From an uncultured Caldimonas sp. (lineage in GTDB: Bacteria > Pseudomonadota > Gammaproteobacteria > Burkholderiales > Burkholderiaceae), in contig NZ_CAMLJQ010000003.1 in NCBI RefSeq assembly GCF_946480305.1, positions 186,001 to 250,000 of the forward strand: a DNA stretch of 64,000 nt, written 5' to 3'. The position numbers and the translations under genes are program-made. The notes beneath the pieces were generated by a model, which was given only the letters and a program-made list of their open reading frames with translations, did not search any database and had not been told where the DNA came from. Shown in pieces: positions 51,219 to 58,862 of the stretch. How positions within the stretch are numbered: the stretch's first letter is position 1; each line of letters begins with the position of its first letter.

Positions 51219-51782
51219 ATGGGTCGAGAAACTGCTTTCGGGAATTGGGCGGCCACGCCTGCCACCATCTGGATCACCGGCTTGAGCGGCGCGGGCAAGT
51301 CCACACTGGCCGCTGAGCTGAAGAGGCGCATGCAGGACGCGGGCGTCCACGCGATGGTGTTGGACGGCGACGTCGTGCGCAGTGGACTGAATCGCGACCT
51401 CGGGTTCACGCCCGATGACCGGAACGAGAACATCCGCCGGGTGGCCGAAGTGGCGCGCCTGGCCAATGCGCAAGGATTCTGGGTACTCGCAGCCTTCATA
51501 TCGCCGCTCGCCGGGCAGCGCTTGCTCGCGCAGCAGATCATCGGGCACGAGCGGTTCCTCGAGGTGTACGTGTCGACCCCGCTCGAGGTCTGTGTATCGC
51601 GTGATCCCAAGGGCTTGTATGCACGCGCAAGGGCGGGTGCACTGGCGGAATTCACGGGTGTCAGTGCCGCGTACGAGGCGCCGTTGGCGCCAGCGGTGAA
51701 CATCGATGCCAGCCGGCGAACGCCGCAGCAGGCGGCCGATGCCGTGCTCGTCCTGCTGCGGGATCGTCATGGGGCTCGATGA
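51219..51782 (+). CDS. cysC: Adenylylsulfate (APS) kinase
   Basis: 187-aa CysC that phosphorylates APS to PAPS, the sulfate donor of sulfotransferases. It has the P-loop ITGLSGAGKSTLAAEL, the APS-binding segment LDGDVVRSGLNRDLGF, NIRRVAEVARLANAQGFWVL, and RDPKGLYARARAGALAEFTG with YEAP following, all diagnostic. The start is ambiguous: a GTG at 51174 gives 15 more residues; the ATG at 51219 begins MGRETAFGNWAATPATIW. No cysN/cysD sulfurylase genes are near. It is divergent from the sulfotransferase gene with about 200 bases between, which fits a local PAPS supply for sulfation. Confidence 0.94.
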   Translation: MGRETAFGNWAATPATIWITGLSGAGKSTLAAELKRRMQDAGVHAMVLDGDVVRSGLNRDLGFTPDDRNENIRRVAEVARLANAQGFWVLAAFISPLAGQRLLAQQIIGHERFLEVYVSTPLEVCVSRDPKGLYARARAGALAEFTGVSAAYEAPLAPAVNIDASRRTPQQAADAVLVLLRDRHGAR

Positions 51783-51784
51783 CG

Positions 51785-52333
51785 TCAGGGGCGCGACGGG
51801 AAGATCCCCTCCACGGCAATGCAGAAATTGATGCCGAGATAGGGGTTGCGCGTCCCGACGGGCTGACTCCCGCCCGCCATGCCCGACTGCACTCCGGCCA
51901 TCGAGACGGGTGTGTTCAACTCGCTCGACCAGATGCTTGCGGAGCCTGGTCCACCGCCGGAAGCGCCGAGCACGGCATTGGTGCTGGTCGGTGCCGTGAC
52001 GGGGTTGGTCGATGCCCCGGCGACCTGAACGGTCGTGGGGTGGGTGTGCGTCGGCATGTTGAGAACCGTCAGCGTGACGCTCTCCGTGCCAGCCTTCTCA
52101 CCTTGATCGATCGGGCTCAGGCCCGGGCCCTGGCCCATCCCGACCGGGCTGCGCCCTTGAAAGTCAGGCAACCCGAAAGTCACCCGGCCATCGCCGCCGT
52201 ACATGGTGCCCAGCAGCGAGAACAGCGCAGTGTTCTGCGAGATCGCCATCAACTGGCCCTGGCACTGCGCCCAGCCTCGCGGTGCAAAGTTGAAGCCGAC
52301 CATCCGGATCTCGCCGAGAAAGGGATCGCTCAT
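51785..52333 (-). CDS. Phage tail collar-domain protein (MdpB-like)
   Basis: 182-aa protein of the microcystin-dependent-protein-like family (tail collar domain). It starts MSDPFLGEIRMVGFNFAPRG, followed by WAQCQGQLMAISQNTALFSL, GTMYGGDGRVTFGLPDFQGR, NMPTHTH and the end LGINFCIAVEGIFPSRP, all hallmarks. It has no signal peptide. Such genes occur outside prophages, often two or three in a row with small partner genes, in many soil and water bacteria. Here it follows a DUF6916-like gene and a GNAT gene on the same strand. Function outside phage is not established; fibre or adhesive structures are a possibility. It converges on cysC with 2 bases between. Confidence 0.9.
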   Translation of the reverse strand: MSDPFLGEIRMVGFNFAPRGWAQCQGQLMAISQNTALFSLLGTMYGGDGRVTFGLPDFQGRSPVGMGQGPGLSPIDQGEKAGTESVTLTVLNMPTHTHPTTVQVAGASTNPVTAPTSTNAVLGASGGGPGSASIWSSELNTPVSMAGVQSGMAGGSQPVGTRNPYLGINFCIAVEGIFPSRP

Positions 52334-52414
52334 CGTCCATCTCCTAGTGTTGCGGTGAAGCAGGCCGCGACTTGCGCTGCCTGCCGGGTGTTGCCTGCAG
52401 GGCGAACTCTTTGC

Positions 52415-52738
52415 TTACTGCTTGTCCGGCGCTTGCTTGTGCCGGTGGAATACGGCTTCGAGGCACCGCCTGCCGTCCGCTTCCGGGCGCACGGGAGTCA
52501 TCAGCAGTTCCCACGCGTCTGCACTGTCGGCGGGGCGGAGCGTGTACAGCGCTTGCGGCAGCTCGACGCCCGATGGCAGAACGAACAGCAGCGAAAAGCA
52601 CTCGTGGGCCTCGCTCATGGCCACGCGTTGGTCCACGCACTTCAACTCCGCCTGCGCCGCGGGGCGCGCCTGCAACTCGAGCGTGAAGGTGGAGCCCATG
52701 GCCCCGGCGAAATACTCGAGGCTAGGTGAGGTCGGCAC
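52415..52738 (-). CDS. DUF6916-like small protein
   Basis: 107 aa starting MPTSPSLEYFAGAMGSTFTL. The pattern F-G-xxF-x-L near the start, a central FSLLFVLPSGVELPQALYTL and a late LLMTPVRPEADGRRCLEAVF are as in DUF6916 proteins found beside tail-collar genes. It is a mostly beta protein without signal peptide. The start overlaps the GNAT stop by 17 bases, so expression is coupled. It probably works with the tail-collar protein downstream; no biochemical role is known. Confidence 0.72.
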   Translation of the reverse strand: MPTSPSLEYFAGAMGSTFTLELQARPAAQAELKCVDQRVAMSEAHECFSLLFVLPSGVELPQALYTLRPADSADAWELLMTPVRPEADGRRCLEAVFHRHKQAPDKQ

Positions 52739-53408
52739 GCAGTGCTCCTTGCAAGGCGAGCGCCGAATGGCGCCGCAGGTCGCCCGGGGGGCGCCTCATC
52801 GAGACGTAGATCCCGTTGTTGGCCTGGGCCGTGAAGCCGAAGCGTTCGTAAAGCCGCCGTGCAGGGTTGCCGGGCTCCACGTAGAGGTCCATGCGTTGCC
52901 GACGGGCGTCGGCCTGCGCGGTCATCCATCTCAGGATCGCCGAGCCGATACCCGCGCCTCTGACCGTGCGCACCAGGCTCACGTCGACCAGGGCCAGCGA
53001 GCTGGGTGTGCTGTACCAGTAGAGCCGGCCGATCGGATGTTCCCTGAGCAGCAGCAACTGGAACTGCCCGTCGTTGTAGTGCTCGCGGTAGTACCGGTGC
53101 TGCACGCGAAATTGCGTCTCGAGAAAGCCCCGGCGCTCATCGTCGGTCCAGCCGGTGGCTTCGGTTTCTTCCCAGCGCACGTCGGTGAACAGTTCGCAAA
53201 GAAACGGCGCGTCTTCCGGCGAGATGGCTCGGGTTCTCAGTTGCTGCCCGAGCGGTCCGTCGGATTCGGCATCCGGCAACGCGCCGAAGAGCGTGCACAG
53301 CAGTTGCGATGAGCGCGAGGAGCGTGGCTCCGGCGAGTGAGGGGTGGACGCGCTCCCTGCCATGCGCGTGACCACTTCGTGGTGCTTGGTCTGGATGTTC
53401 GAGGTCAC
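52722..53408 (-). CDS. GNAT family N-acetyltransferase
   Basis: 228-aa GCN5-related acetyltransferase. Acetyl-CoA binding motif A is visible as SLVRTVRGAGIGSAILRWMT, followed by the C-terminal pattern LYVEPGNPARRLYERFGF and GIYVSMRRP. The substrate half begins LRTRAISPEDAPFLCELF, with 45 residues of extra N-terminus that are Ser/His-rich and may be non-structured; an internal start at M16 is possible. It precedes the DUF6916-like and tail-collar genes in one operon. It could modify a component of that structure, or be independent. Confidence 0.85.
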   Translation of the reverse strand: MTSNIQTKHHEVVTRMAGSASTPHSPEPRSSRSSQLLCTLFGALPDAESDGPLGQQLRTRAISPEDAPFLCELFTDVRWEETEATGWTDDERRGFLETQFRVQHRYYREHYNDGQFQLLLLREHPIGRLYWYSTPSSLALVDVSLVRTVRGAGIGSAILRWMTAQADARRQRMDLYVEPGNPARRLYERFGFTAQANNGIYVSMRRPPGDLRRHSALALQGALRADLT

Positions 53409-53597
53409 TTGAGTTGAGGACTCATGTTTTTGTTGTGACCCATGCTAGCCGGCTCACGCTGCCTTGCAGCATCGACCAAGGGGAAACCGCGCTGCCACAG
53501 TTGACAGTTGAATCCCGAGACGACCGCGTTGTGCAGAACGAGGGCGGTGCGCAAGCGTGGCAGAAGTAGAATTCCGACCGCTTCTACCGCATGCCAT
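53409..53597. promoter_or_regulatory. Intergenic region between GNAT operon and tRNA
   Basis: 189 bases without an evident gene. They must hold the promoter for the minus-strand GNAT operon and the promoter for tRNA-Arg on the plus strand. A TTGACAGTTGA word is at about 53499-53509. No confident core promoter was assigned. Confidence 0.25.
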
Positions 53598-53674
53598 CTG
53601 CCCGTAGCTCAACTGGATAGAGCAGCTGCCTTCTAAGCAGCAGGTCGGGGGTTCGAGTCCCTCCGGGCAGGCCA
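53598..53674 (+). tRNA. tRNA-Arg (anticodon TCT)
   Basis: 77-base cloverleaf. Acceptor CTGCCCG (53598-53604) pairs with CGGGCAG (53664-53670). The D stem is GCTC/GAGC, and the anticodon stem GCTGC/GCAGC has loop CTTCTAA giving anticodon TCT. The variable loop is five bases, and the T stem GGGGG/CCCTC (one G-T pair) has loop TTCGAGT. Discriminator G is followed by an encoded CCA (53672-53674). It reads AGA codons, which are rare in this high-GC genome. No integrase or duplicated 3' end is seen nearby, so this copy is not an obvious attachment site. Confidence 0.95.
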
Positions 53675-53719
53675 ATTGCTTGCGCGCCGGTGCGTGCCAG
53701 CTTCCACTGCGAGCCGTCC

Positions 53720-53965
53720 ATGCATACCCACCCGCCATCCAGGTTCCTGGTGTTGATCGAAGCAGCCGGTCCGATGATCGCGAGGCTGTTCGATGCACGA
53801 CGAGTGCACCTTGCCGACTTCGACGCCGCGTCCGAAGAAGTGGCCGTGATGACTTCCGGCGTTGTGCCGGAGCGCGGCGCGAGCGGCTCTGAATGGGGGA
53901 CCGCTCTCGAAGGGCACAGCGCAGCCGAGCGCGAAGCCGCGCTCGTGTTCAAGCTCGACCCTTGA
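53720..53965 (+). CDS. Short conserved-looking hypothetical protein
   Basis: 81 aa (from ATG; a GTG at 53690 would add 10). It reads MHTHPPSRFLVLIEAAGPMI, then RVHLADFDAASEEVAVM and AAEREAALVFKLDP at the end. Codon third positions are mostly G/C and the composition is that of a real soluble alpha/beta protein. It lies just after the tRNA and converges on the GST gene, 13 bases apart. No family is recognised. The opposite-strand frame, which continues into the tRNA, is the spurious one. Confidence 0.5.
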   Translation: MHTHPPSRFLVLIEAAGPMIARLFDARRVHLADFDAASEEVAVMTSGVVPERGASGSEWGTALEGHSAAEREAALVFKLDP

Positions 53966-53978
53966 CGCGGGCTGCTGT

Positions 53979-54680
53979 TCAGTGGCGCTTGTATTGCTGC
54001 GCGCCGAATAGCATCTCGCGCTCCTTGTCGCCGGTCAGCGGCTTGCGGCGGTCTGAGAGCACTTCCACGCCACGTTGCACCGCAGGGCGTGCGGCGATTT
54101 CGTCGAACCATCCCTTGAGATGCGGATAGTCGTTCCAGTCGATGCCCTGGTTCTTCCATGACCTCAGCCACGGGAAGATCGCCACATCGGCGATGCTGTA
54201 TTCGGCGCCGCCGATGTACCGGGCGTGAGCAAGGCGTTTGTCCATGACACCGTACAGGCGGCGTGCCTCGTTGGTGTAGCGGTCGATCGCGTACTCGATC
54301 TTCTCGGGCGCGTACATCCGGAAGTGGTGTGCCTGCCCCAGCATCGGGCCCACGCCGCCCATCTGGAACATCAGCCACTGCAGCACTTCGAACTTCTCGC
54401 GGTCGCCCTTCGGCAACAGCTTGCCTGTCTTGGACGCGAGGTAGAGCAGGATCGCGCCGGACTCGAACAGCGAGATCGGCTTGCCGTCCGGCCCGACCGG
54501 ATCGACGATCGCAGGGATCTTGTTGTTGGGGCTGATCGCGAGGAACTCGGGCTTGAACTGATCGCCGGCGCCGATGTCGATCGGGATAACCTTGTAGGGC
54601 AGGCCACATTCCTCGAGCATGATGTGTACCTTGTGTCCGTTGGGGGTGGCCCAGGAATACACTTCGATCATCTGGCGCAT
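53979..54680 (-). CDS. Glutathione S-transferase, YghU/YfcG-like (Nu class)
   Basis: About 233 aa. The thioredoxin-like N-domain has VYSWATPNGHKVHIMLEECG, the TPNG motif of the Nu class, in which the Thr/Asn pair binds glutathione in the disulfide form. NNKIPAIVDP (cis-Pro) and LFESGAILLYLA (glutathione gamma-Glu binding) follow. The helical C-domain has MFQMGGVGPMLGQAHHFRMY and YSIADVAIFPWL. These enzymes have disulfide-bond oxidoreductase rather than classical conjugation activity. Start choice: ATG at 54680 or 54671, not the GTG at 54764. The promoter lies in the 90-base gap shared with the divergent gene at 54773. Confidence 0.9.
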   Translation of the reverse strand: MRQMIEVYSWATPNGHKVHIMLEECGLPYKVIPIDIGAGDQFKPEFLAISPNNKIPAIVDPVGPDGKPISLFESGAILLYLASKTGKLLPKGDREKFEVLQWLMFQMGGVGPMLGQAHHFRMYAPEKIEYAIDRYTNEARRLYGVMDKRLAHARYIGGAEYSIADVAIFPWLRSWKNQGIDWNDYPHLKGWFDEIAARPAVQRGVEVLSDRRKPLTGDKEREMLFGAQQYKRH

Positions 54681-54772
54681 GCTCCGTCGTTGCTGTTGTC
54701 GACGGCCCGAATCTAGCAGGCTGGAGAAAAGCCGCACGCCCCGGGTGATTTCCGGGGGCGGCACGAAAAACG

Positions 54773-55540
54773 ATGTTGAATGCCCTGAAACGTCTTCTCG
54801 GGGGCTCGAGCGCCTCGATTGACTGGTCCGCCATCGAGGCCTGGGCGCAAGGCCTCGGCTACCAGGTGCGCCGCGATCGCGAACCGTTCAAGGTCGTGTT
54901 CGAAGGCCAGTTCGAACCCACGGAGCGGTGGAGGCTCGAGTACGGCGTCACGCAGCGGGGCTACATCGAAGGCAACGAGCTGCGTGTGCGCATGGAGCTG
55001 CAGCTGCCCCCCTCGCTCAACGTGCTGCTGCTGTCGCGCACGTTGAAGGAAAAGCTTGAAGCCCAGGCCTTCGAGCGTTTCACCAGAGCCATGGCGACGC
55101 AGATCGATACCGCTTCACCTGAAGAGATGCGGTGGCTCGCGATGTACCCGAAGGTGGCGCTGCGTGAGCCGGAAGGCATCAGGCAGCACTACGGCATGGT
55201 GGCCAACGCCCCCAATGCCGCCGCGAACTGGCTCGAAGGGCGATTGGGGCGCCGGCTGGTGGAGTTTGCGGTGGGCACGAAAGAGGCACCCTTCGTGATG
55301 ATGACGCTGCGGGGCCGGCTCTATGTGCGGCTCAGTGCGCCCATGTTGAGCGTGCAGCTGCTGGAGGAGATCCTCGGGCTCGTCAGGCTGGCCGCAAGCC
55401 GTGCGCGCGAAACGCTGGCGCACTGGGAAGAGGACGACGACGGCTCGTGGGTCAGTACCACGTCGCATGCGTGGGCGGCCGACTCGCACATCGAGTTGCC
55501 GGTAGACCACCCGCCGGACGACGGCAACGGGAAGAAATGA
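54773..55540 (+). CDS. Conserved-looking hypothetical protein
   Basis: 255 aa, cytosolic, no signal peptide or membrane helix. N-terminus MLNALKRLLGGSSASIDWSA; middle part beta-rich with ERWRLEYGVTQRGYIEGNEL and RMELQLPPSLNVLLLSRTLK; then YGMVANAPNAAANWLEGRLG and FVMMTLRGRLYVRLSA, helices, and an acidic disordered tail (WEEDDDGSWV and beyond). Seen only as a well-formed high-GC coding region with a hairpin terminator right after the stop. No family is recognised. It is divergent from the GST gene. Confidence 0.75.
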   Translation: MLNALKRLLGGSSASIDWSAIEAWAQGLGYQVRRDREPFKVVFEGQFEPTERWRLEYGVTQRGYIEGNELRVRMELQLPPSLNVLLLSRTLKEKLEAQAFERFTRAMATQIDTASPEEMRWLAMYPKVALREPEGIRQHYGMVANAPNAAANWLEGRLGRRLVEFAVGTKEAPFVMMTLRGRLYVRLSAPMLSVQLLEEILGLVRLAASRARETLAHWEEDDDGSWVSTTSHAWAADSHIELPVDHPPDDGNGKK

Positions 55541-55541
55541 A

Positions 55542-55566
55542 CAAGGGCCTGCATTGCAGGCCCTTG
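55542..55566. terminator. Hairpin terminator, probably bidirectional
   Basis: Perfect 11-base stem CAAGGGCCTGC / GCAGGCCCTTG with a 3-base ATT loop, starting two bases after the stop of the plus-strand hypothetical gene and 13 bases before the end of the minus-strand acyl-CoA dehydrogenase. The T-run is short on both sides; the minus-strand exit (TTCATTTCTTCC) is the richer in T. Confidence 0.75.
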
Positions 55567-55579
55567 CTTCGACGCGGTT

Positions 55580-56797
55580 TCAGGCCGCGTGCTTGCCCAG
55601 CTCCATTTTTGCGATCGCATTGCGGTGCACCTCGTCGGGGCCGTCCGCGAAGCGCAGCGTGCGCGCCGATGCATAGAAGTGCGCCAGCGGGAAGTCCTGG
55701 CTGACACCGCCGCCGCCATGCACCTGCATCGCCCAGTCGATGACCTGGCACGCCATGCTGGGCGCGACGACCTTGATCATCGCGATCTCGGCCTTGGCGG
55801 CCTTGTTGCCCGCCACGTCCATCATCCACGCGGCCTTGAGCGTCAGCAGGCGTGCCTGCTCGATCAGGCAGCGGGCTTCGGCGATGCGCTCCTGCGTGAC
55901 GGTCTGCGCGGCCACCGGCTTGCCGAAGGCCACGCGGGACGACGCGCGCTTGCACATCAGTTCGAGCGAGCGCTCGGCCAGGCCGATCAGCCGCATGCAG
56001 TGGTGGATGCGACCGGGGCCCAGGCGGCCTTGCGCGATCTCGAAGCCGCGGCCTTCGCCGAGCAGCATGTTCGAAGCGGGCACCCGCACGTTCTCGAACA
56101 GCACCTCCATGTGCCCGTGCGGCGCATCGTCGTACCCGAACACCTCGAGCGGGCGCACGATCTTCACGCCCGGTGTTTCGGTGGGCACGAGGATCATCGA
56201 CTGCTGCTGGTGCCTGGGCGCATCCGGGTCGGTCTTGCCCATGAAGATCATGATCTTGCAGCGCGGATCGCCGGCACCCGAGGTCCACCACTTGCGACCG
56301 TTGATGAGGTATTCGTCGCCCTGACGTTCGATGCGGGCACAGATGTTGGTCGCATCCGACGAGGCCACCTCGGGCTCGGTCATCGCGAAGGCGCTGCGGA
56401 TCTTGCCTTCGAGCAACGGTTCCAGCCATTGCTTCTTCTGCTCGGCGGTGCCATAGCGCACCAGCACTTCCATGTTGCCGGTGTCGGGGGCGGAGCAGTT
56501 GAACACCTCGCTCGACCACGGCACCCGGCCCATGATCTCGGCGAGCGGCGCGTATTCCTGGTTCGACAGGCCGGCACCGAGTTCGCTCTCGGGCAGGAAC
56601 AGGTTCCACAGGCCCGCTTCGCGCGCCTTGGGCTTCAGCTCCTCGATCAGCTTCAGCGGCGTCCAGCGCCGGCCGGCTTTTGTGTTCTCTTCGATCTCTG
56701 CCTCGAAACGGCTTTCGTTCGGATAGACATGGGCGTCCATGAACGCCTTCAGGCGTTCCTGCAAGGCCTTGGTTTTCGGGGAGTAGTCGAAGTCCAT
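55580..56797 (-). CDS. Acyl-CoA dehydrogenase (ACAD10/11-like)
   Basis: 405-aa FAD-dependent acyl-CoA dehydrogenase. N-domain [23 protein letters not shown]/substrate segment [16 protein letters not shown]; beta-domain [21 protein letters not shown]-domain [20 protein letters not shown]; and the end [20 protein letters not shown] followed by [14 protein letters not shown]. The [11 protein letters not shown] segment and the pairing with an APH-type kinase are typical of the ACAD10/ACAD11 branch that handles 4-hydroxyacyl-CoAs. The gene upstream on the same strand (56940-58019) is that kinase, 142 bases away. The start is supported by GGAGA a few bases upstream. Confidence 0.93.
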   Translation of the reverse strand: MDFDYSPKTKALQERLKAFMDAHVYPNESRFEAEIEENTKAGRRWTPLKLIEELKPKAREAGLWNLFLPESELGAGLSNQEYAPLAEIMGRVPWSSEVFNCSAPDTGNMEVLVRYGTAEQKKQWLEPLLEGKIRSAFAMTEPEVASSDATNICARIERQGDEYLINGRKWWTSGAGDPRCKIMIFMGKTDPDAPRHQQQSMILVPTETPGVKIVRPLEVFGYDDAPHGHMEVLFENVRVPASNMLLGEGRGFEIAQGRLGPGRIHHCMRLIGLAERSLELMCKRASSRVAFGKPVAAQTVTQERIAEARCLIEQARLLTLKAAWMMDVAGNKAAKAEIAMIKVVAPSMACQVIDWAMQVHGGGGVSQDFPLAHFYASARTLRFADGPDEVHRNAIAKMELGKHAA

Positions 56798-56939
56798 GAG
56801 GGTCTCCGTGATGTAGGGTGCCTGGGGGTGCCGTTCAGGTGAATGCGGCGTCGTGGTTCACAGCATCGGGCAATCGGGCGCGGGGCGCTGTCACCTAGGT
56901 GCCGCGAAGCGGGCGCAGGTGCTCGGCGCTTGCGTCACG

Positions 56940-58019
56940 TCAACCCATGCGTTGTGCGAAGCGCCACGCCATCTCGGCAAGAGGCCTTGCACCGGCTGCG
57001 GCCTGCTTCGCCTGCGCACTCGACGCCGTGCCGTCGACCACGCGTTTCGCGATGCCTTGCAGGATGCCGGCGAGCCGGAACAGGTTGTAGGCCATGTAGA
57101 AGTTCCAGTCGGCCATCACGGCCTGCGGATCGGCTCGACCGGTGCGTTCGCAATAGCGCCGCACGTACTCGCGTTCGCTGGGGATGCCCAGTTCCTCGAT
57201 GTTCAAGCCGCCAATGCCGCGGAAGGCGCCCGGCGGGATGTGCCATGCCATGCAGTGATAGCTGAAGTCGCCGAGCGGATGGCCGAGTGTCGACAGCTCC
57301 CAGTCGAGCACTGCCAGCACGCGCGGCTCGGTGGGGTGGAAGATCAGGTTGTCGAGACGGAAATCGCCATGCACGATGGACACCTGGGTGTCGTCGCGCG
57401 CACTGGCAGGAATGTGCGCGGGCAGCCATTCGATCAGCCGGTCCATCGCGTCGATCGGGTCGGTGATCGAGGCCTGGTACTGCTTGGTCCAGCGGCCAAT
57501 CTGCCGCTCGAAGAAGTTGCCGGGCTTGCCATAGTCGGACAGGCCACGCGCCGCGAAATCCACGCTGTGCAGGGCCGCGATCACCCGGTTCATCTCGTCG
57601 TAGATCGCGCCGCGTTGCCCGGGCGACATGCCGGGCAGCGATTGGTCCCACAGCACCCGGCCCTCGACGAACTCCATGATGTAGAACGCGCGGCCGATGA
57701 TGGTTTCGTTCTCGCACAGCAGGTGCATCTGCGCCACGGGCACATCGGTGCCGTGCAGGGCCTGCATGACCCGGTACTCGCGTTCGATCGCGTGGGCGGA
57801 AGGCAGCAGCCGGGCCACCGGGCCGGGCTTGGCTCGCATCACGTACGCCCGCTTCGGCGTCGTGAGCTTGTACGTCGGATTGGATTGCCCACCCTTGAAC
57901 AGCTCCACCGACAACGGCCCTTCGAAACCGGGCAGGTGTTGCTCAAGGTAGGCCGTGAGCGCCTGCACGTCGAATGCATGCTGCTCGGAGACGGGGCGGG
58001 TACCGGTATAGGCTTCCAT
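56940..58019 (-). CDS. APH-family phosphotransferase (ACAD10/11- or LvaA-like)
   Basis: 359-aa aminoglycoside-phosphotransferase-fold kinase. ATP site FKGGQSNPTYKL and RAYVMRAKPGPVARLLPSAH; IEREYRVMQAL; catalytic SIVHGDFRLDNLIF and metal-binding VLAVLDWELSTLGHPLGD. In mammalian ACAD10/11 and the Pseudomonas Lva pathway this kinase phosphorylates the 4-hydroxyl of acyl-CoAs and a dehydrogenase then eliminates phosphate. The neighbouring dehydrogenase here suggests the same two-step job. The start follows a GGAAG six bases upstream. Antibiotic resistance is unlikely given this context. Confidence 0.88.
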   Translation of the reverse strand: MEAYTGTRPVSEQHAFDVQALTAYLEQHLPGFEGPLSVELFKGGQSNPTYKLTTPKRAYVMRAKPGPVARLLPSAHAIEREYRVMQALHGTDVPVAQMHLLCENETIIGRAFYIMEFVEGRVLWDQSLPGMSPGQRGAIYDEMNRVIAALHSVDFAARGLSDYGKPGNFFERQIGRWTKQYQASITDPIDAMDRLIEWLPAHIPASARDDTQVSIVHGDFRLDNLIFHPTEPRVLAVLDWELSTLGHPLGDFSYHCMAWHIPPGAFRGIGGLNIEELGIPSEREYVRRYCERTGRADPQAVMADWNFYMAYNLFRLAGILQGIAKRVVDGTASSAQAKQAAAGARPLAEMAWRFAQRMG

Positions 58020-58069
58020 TCAAGGCTTCCAATCGTTGCAATGCGATGCCGGGCCGCCCGACGGGGCCG

Positions 58070-58774
58070 CTACCCCTCGGCGATGGCCATCAGCTTGTCT
58101 TTCGAGAGCACGACGAGCCGCGTCGGCTCGATGCGCACCGCACCTTCGCGCTCGAAGGACTTCAGTTCCTGGTTGACCCGCTGGCGCGAGGCGCCGAGCA
58201 ACTGCGCGAGGTCTTCCTGCGCCAGTTGCAGGCCGATGCGGATCTCTTCGCCTTGAGGCACACCGTAGCTGCGCGCGAGCAGCAGCAACTGCTTCGCGAG
58301 GCGTGCGGCCAGCGGCAGGGTGTTCAGGTCTTCGACGATGTTGAACATCAAGCGCAGCCGGCGGCAGTTCAGCCGCAACAGTGCGTCGTACAGCTCGACG
58401 TGCTGTTGCAGCAATTCCTTGAAATCCGGCTTGCGAACCACCAGCAGCGTGGTTTCGCCGTGCGCGTTGGCGTCGTGCGTACGGGGCAGCCCATCGAAGA
58501 GGGCGATATCGCCGAACCAGGTGCCCGGTTCGACATACGTCAGCGTGATCTGTTTGCCCGACAGCGAGACCGAACTCACGCGTACCGCGCCGCGTGCCAC
58601 GCCGATCCATTCGTCTGCCGGTTGTCCGCGCGACGACAGCATTGCGCCATCGGCCACGCGCCGTACCGAGGCTCTCGAGAGGATGGCAGATCGCAGCGCA
58701 GGCGAGAGCTTGGAGAACCACGGGCCGGATTCGATCGTGTTGCGTTCGGCGATTGTAAGAATGGGGGTATTCAT
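58070..58774 (-). CDS. Crp/Fnr family transcriptional regulator
   Basis: 234-aa regulator. The cyclic-nucleotide-binding fold (about 20-135) has VADGAMLSSRGQPADEWIGV and VEPGTWFGDIALFDGLPRTH; the usual RPR of cAMP binding reads LPRTH, so cAMP recognition is uncertain. A dimer helix and a C-terminal winged helix (QLAQEDLAQLLGASRQRVNQ ELKSF) are present. No FNR-type cysteines. It is divergent from the class II aldolase gene and probably controls it or itself through the imperfect palindrome at 58779-58794. It is downstream of no other gene and separated by 50 bases from the kinase gene. Confidence 0.92.
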   Translation of the reverse strand: MNTPILTIAERNTIESGPWFSKLSPALRSAILSRASVRRVADGAMLSSRGQPADEWIGVARGAVRVSSVSLSGKQITLTYVEPGTWFGDIALFDGLPRTHDANAHGETTLLVVRKPDFKELLQQHVELYDALLRLNCRRLRLMFNIVEDLNTLPLAARLAKQLLLLARSYGVPQGEEIRIGLQLAQEDLAQLLGASRQRVNQELKSFEREGAVRIEPTRLVVLSKDKLMAIAEG

Positions 58775-58778
58775 GTTT

Positions 58779-58794
58779 TGTCGCTGAAGTGACA
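58779..58794. promoter_or_regulatory. Candidate Crp/Fnr-type operator
   Basis: TGTCGCTGAAGTGACA, an imperfect palindrome (arms TGTCGCT/AGTGACA, one mismatch) in the 88-base gap between the divergent Crp-like and aldolase genes. The half-site TGTC/GACA fits this regulator class. It lies 5 bases before the regulator's own ATG, so it would repress by blocking if bound. Confidence 0.4.
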
Positions 58795-58862
58795 GGACTT
58801 GTCTCTCGATGAGGGGTATTTTCCATGTGATGAATACACGGCACTGCCATCAGGAGACTGCC

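Noticed and set aside
51785..53408. Prophage remnant
   Set aside because: Only the collar-type gene is phage-like; no integrase, capsid, portal or lysis genes are nearby, and the trio is a known non-phage arrangement.
53598..53674. tRNA-Arg as an integration site
   Set aside because: No integrase gene and no repeat of the tRNA 3' end were seen in the flanking sequence.
53584..54834. Minus-strand open frame ending GGTRTPDLLLRRQLLYPVEL
   Set aside because: This is the well-known spurious protein read from the reverse complement of tRNA-Arg; it also lies antisense to the GST and to the short plus-strand ORF.
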